Assembly: GCA_033725935.1 (NCBI GenBank)
Contig: MU867070.1
Coordinates: forward strand, 248,001 to 312,000
From: Cladorrhinum sp. PSN259
Taxonomy: Eukaryota; Ascomycota; Sordariomycetes; Sordariales; Podosporaceae
Length of the DNA: 64,000 nucleotides
Direction of reading: 5' to 3'
The first letter of the stretch is position 1; the number at the start of each line of letters is the position of its first letter. The notes beneath the pieces were generated by a model, which worked only from the letters and a program-made list of their open reading frames with translations, had not been told where the DNA came from and did no database searches. The position numbers were made by a program, and so were the translations under genes. Positions 62,455-64,000 of this stretch are shown here, piece after piece.

Positions 62455-64000
62455 ATGGCAACCACCACAGAAGACGCGTCTCCCAAGGGGCCAAGCCACG
62501 TTGCTCTTCCGGCGGCGGGGCCCGACTTCCTCAGTGAAGCACAGTGGATGCTCCTCATGGGCATCATGGACACTATCGCACCCAGAATCCAGACAAAGGA
62601 CCAAAAGGAAATCACCACCAAGGACTCACCCGTGGATTATTTGTCCATCAGCCAATACTCAAAAGCCACAACCGAGCTCCGGCAATCTGCATCTCCCCAG
62701 GAAGTCTCATTTGATCTCATCAACGCCTACCTCGCCGAGAGACCATCCGAGAACCCTGTCTTCACCGACGTCCTCAAAGTCACCCTCTCAAACCTTCCAC
62801 CCAGCAAGAAGCGTGACCTGCGGTACCTGCTTTCCATCCTCAAGTAAGCCCTATCTCCCCCTCTACCTTTTTTTTTTGGTTCTTAATACTGACACACCCA
62901 GCACCCGTCCCGGCTCCCTTCTCCTGACCTCCTGCTCATCCTCCATTCCTTCACTCCCCCTCGTCTCCCGCACAAAAATTCTTCACTCCTGGCGAACGAG
63001 CTCCCTCCCGCCCCTCCGAGCCCTCTTCAAATCCCTCACCACGCTCGGTAAACTAGCCTTCATCCGCTCTTCCCAGACATTCTCTCCTCTCACTGGATTC
63101 CCCGCCACACCCACAGAGTGGATATCGACACCCTCCCACCCTTACCAATTCCTCCAATTCCAACCTTCCTCAGTCCCAGTCGAGATCGACACCGACGTCG
63201 TCATCATAGGCTCAGGCTGTGGCGCGGGCGCGGTTACAAACCGCCTCGCAAACACTTTTGGTCCTTCCCTCCGTGTGCTCGTCCTCGAAAAGGGTCGGCA
63301 CTTGGACGCTTCCCATTTCCCTTTGGCACAATCCTCTGGACTTTCCCACTTGTTCGAGGCAGGCGGAGTGATAGAATCCGACGACGGATCCTTGTCTGTG
63401 ACTGCAGGCAGTTGTTTTGGCGGTGGCGGGACGGTCAATTGGTCTGCTTCCCTCAGACCTCAGGACTTTGTGAGGAAGGACTGGGCGGAGAGGCATGGAC
63501 TGGCATTTTTTGAAGACAACAAGTTTGATGACTGTTTAAATCACGTTTGGGACAAGATGGGTTGCGCTGAGGAAAATACCGTGTTGAACCACGGAAATAA
63601 GGTGTTGCTGGAGGGCGCAAAAAAGTGCGGGTTTAAGAGTTACAAAAAGGTCCCGCAGAATTGTGGGAATGAGAAGCACGATTGTGGGTATTGCACGTTG
63701 GGATGCTGGAAGGGAGAGAAAAAAGGTCCCGTTAATGGGTGGTTTCCTGAGGCTGTTGAAAGGGGAAATGTTCAGTTTGCGGAGGGGTTCAAAGTTGACA
63801 GGGTTCTGTTTGAGATGAAGAAGGGGTGCAAGGTTGCGAGTGGTGTTGAGGGTTTCTGGATGCCTAAAGAGGGGGGACAAGAGGGGATTAAGGTGAGGGT
63901 GAAGGCGAAGAAGGTTGTGGTCAGTTGCGGGAGCTTGTGGAGTCCGATTGTGTTGATGAATAGTGGGTTGAAGGTGAGTTTTCTGTGATCCAGAGTTGGG
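62455..64000 (+). CDS. Long-chain fatty alcohol oxidase (GMC), 5' part only
   Basis: This is the N-terminal part of a membrane-associated GMC flavoprotein that oxidises long-chain alcohols to aldehydes with O2 (FAO1-type; second step of alkane omega-oxidation in Candida). Exon 1 is 62455-62843, the intron 62844-62901 (GTAAGC...CCCAG), and exon 2 is 62902-63973. A donor, AAG|GTGAGT at 63974, starts the next intron, so the gene continues past the window; 487 codons are visible of an expected ~740. A helical N-terminal domain precedes the FAD motif IIGSGCGAGAV (about 240). GSCFGGGGTVNWSASLRPQ is the characteristic GMC/FAO block, and CGYCTLGCWKGEKKG is typical of FAO proteins. The function fits the neighbouring lipid-type genes. 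Confidence 0.93.

Overview
The window is nuclear DNA of a filamentous ascomycete (Pezizomycotina). The protein repertoire points to Sordariomycetes, but I cannot name the species. The evidence is the short introns (about 50 to 85 bases, mostly GTRNGT...YAG), small intergenic gaps, and fungal-restricted families: an iterative polyketide synthase, HET, a Pth11-like receptor, Zn2Cys6 regulators and CYP55 nitric oxide reductase. I support 25 protein-coding genes, two of them cut by the window ends, plus a few decayed fragments. No tRNA, rRNA, intact transposon or CRISPR array was seen. Exon joins were worked out by hand from splice signals, phase and family continuity.

Region 1 (1-13.1 kb) looks like the edge of a secondary-metabolite and secretion locus. 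It holds the 3' end of a reducing polyketide synthase, a two-domain flavin monooxygenase, a salicylate-hydroxylase-type monooxygenase, a secreted GH18 chitinase, a small secreted cysteine-rich protein and an ABCG transporter with a cysteine-rich N-terminal region. Region 2 (13.6-28.3 kb) is gene-poor. It has a HET gene, a Pth11-like receptor, several decayed ORFs, a 29-bp tandem repeat, a small gene broken by a stop, an acid phosphatase and a CCC1/VIT1 iron transporter that share a promoter with four CACGTG sites, and an AT-rich island.

Region 3 (28.3-41.9 kb) contains a CYP55 (P450nor) gene with a GC-AG intron and a probable mitochondrial leader, an ankyrin-repeat protein, a Zn2Cys6 regulator, a secreted DUF1996 protein, a flavin amine-oxidase-like protein and a C2H2 regulator. 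Region 4 (43.4-52.7 kb) is a housekeeping block: NOP56, VPS4, prefoldin subunit 6, an unrecognised conserved-looking gene, and an AMSH-type JAMM deubiquitinase. VPS4 and AMSH both act in the ESCRT pathway.

Region 5 (53.3-64 kb) carries a Zn2Cys6 regulator, a Baeyer-Villiger-type flavin monooxygenase, a short-chain dehydrogenase, an alpha/beta-hydrolase and a long-chain alcohol oxidase. Together these activities could run a subterminal route: secondary alcohol to ketone, ketone to ester, ester to acid plus alcohol, alcohol to aldehyde. This is the most interesting candidate system in the window, and it is an inference from gene content.
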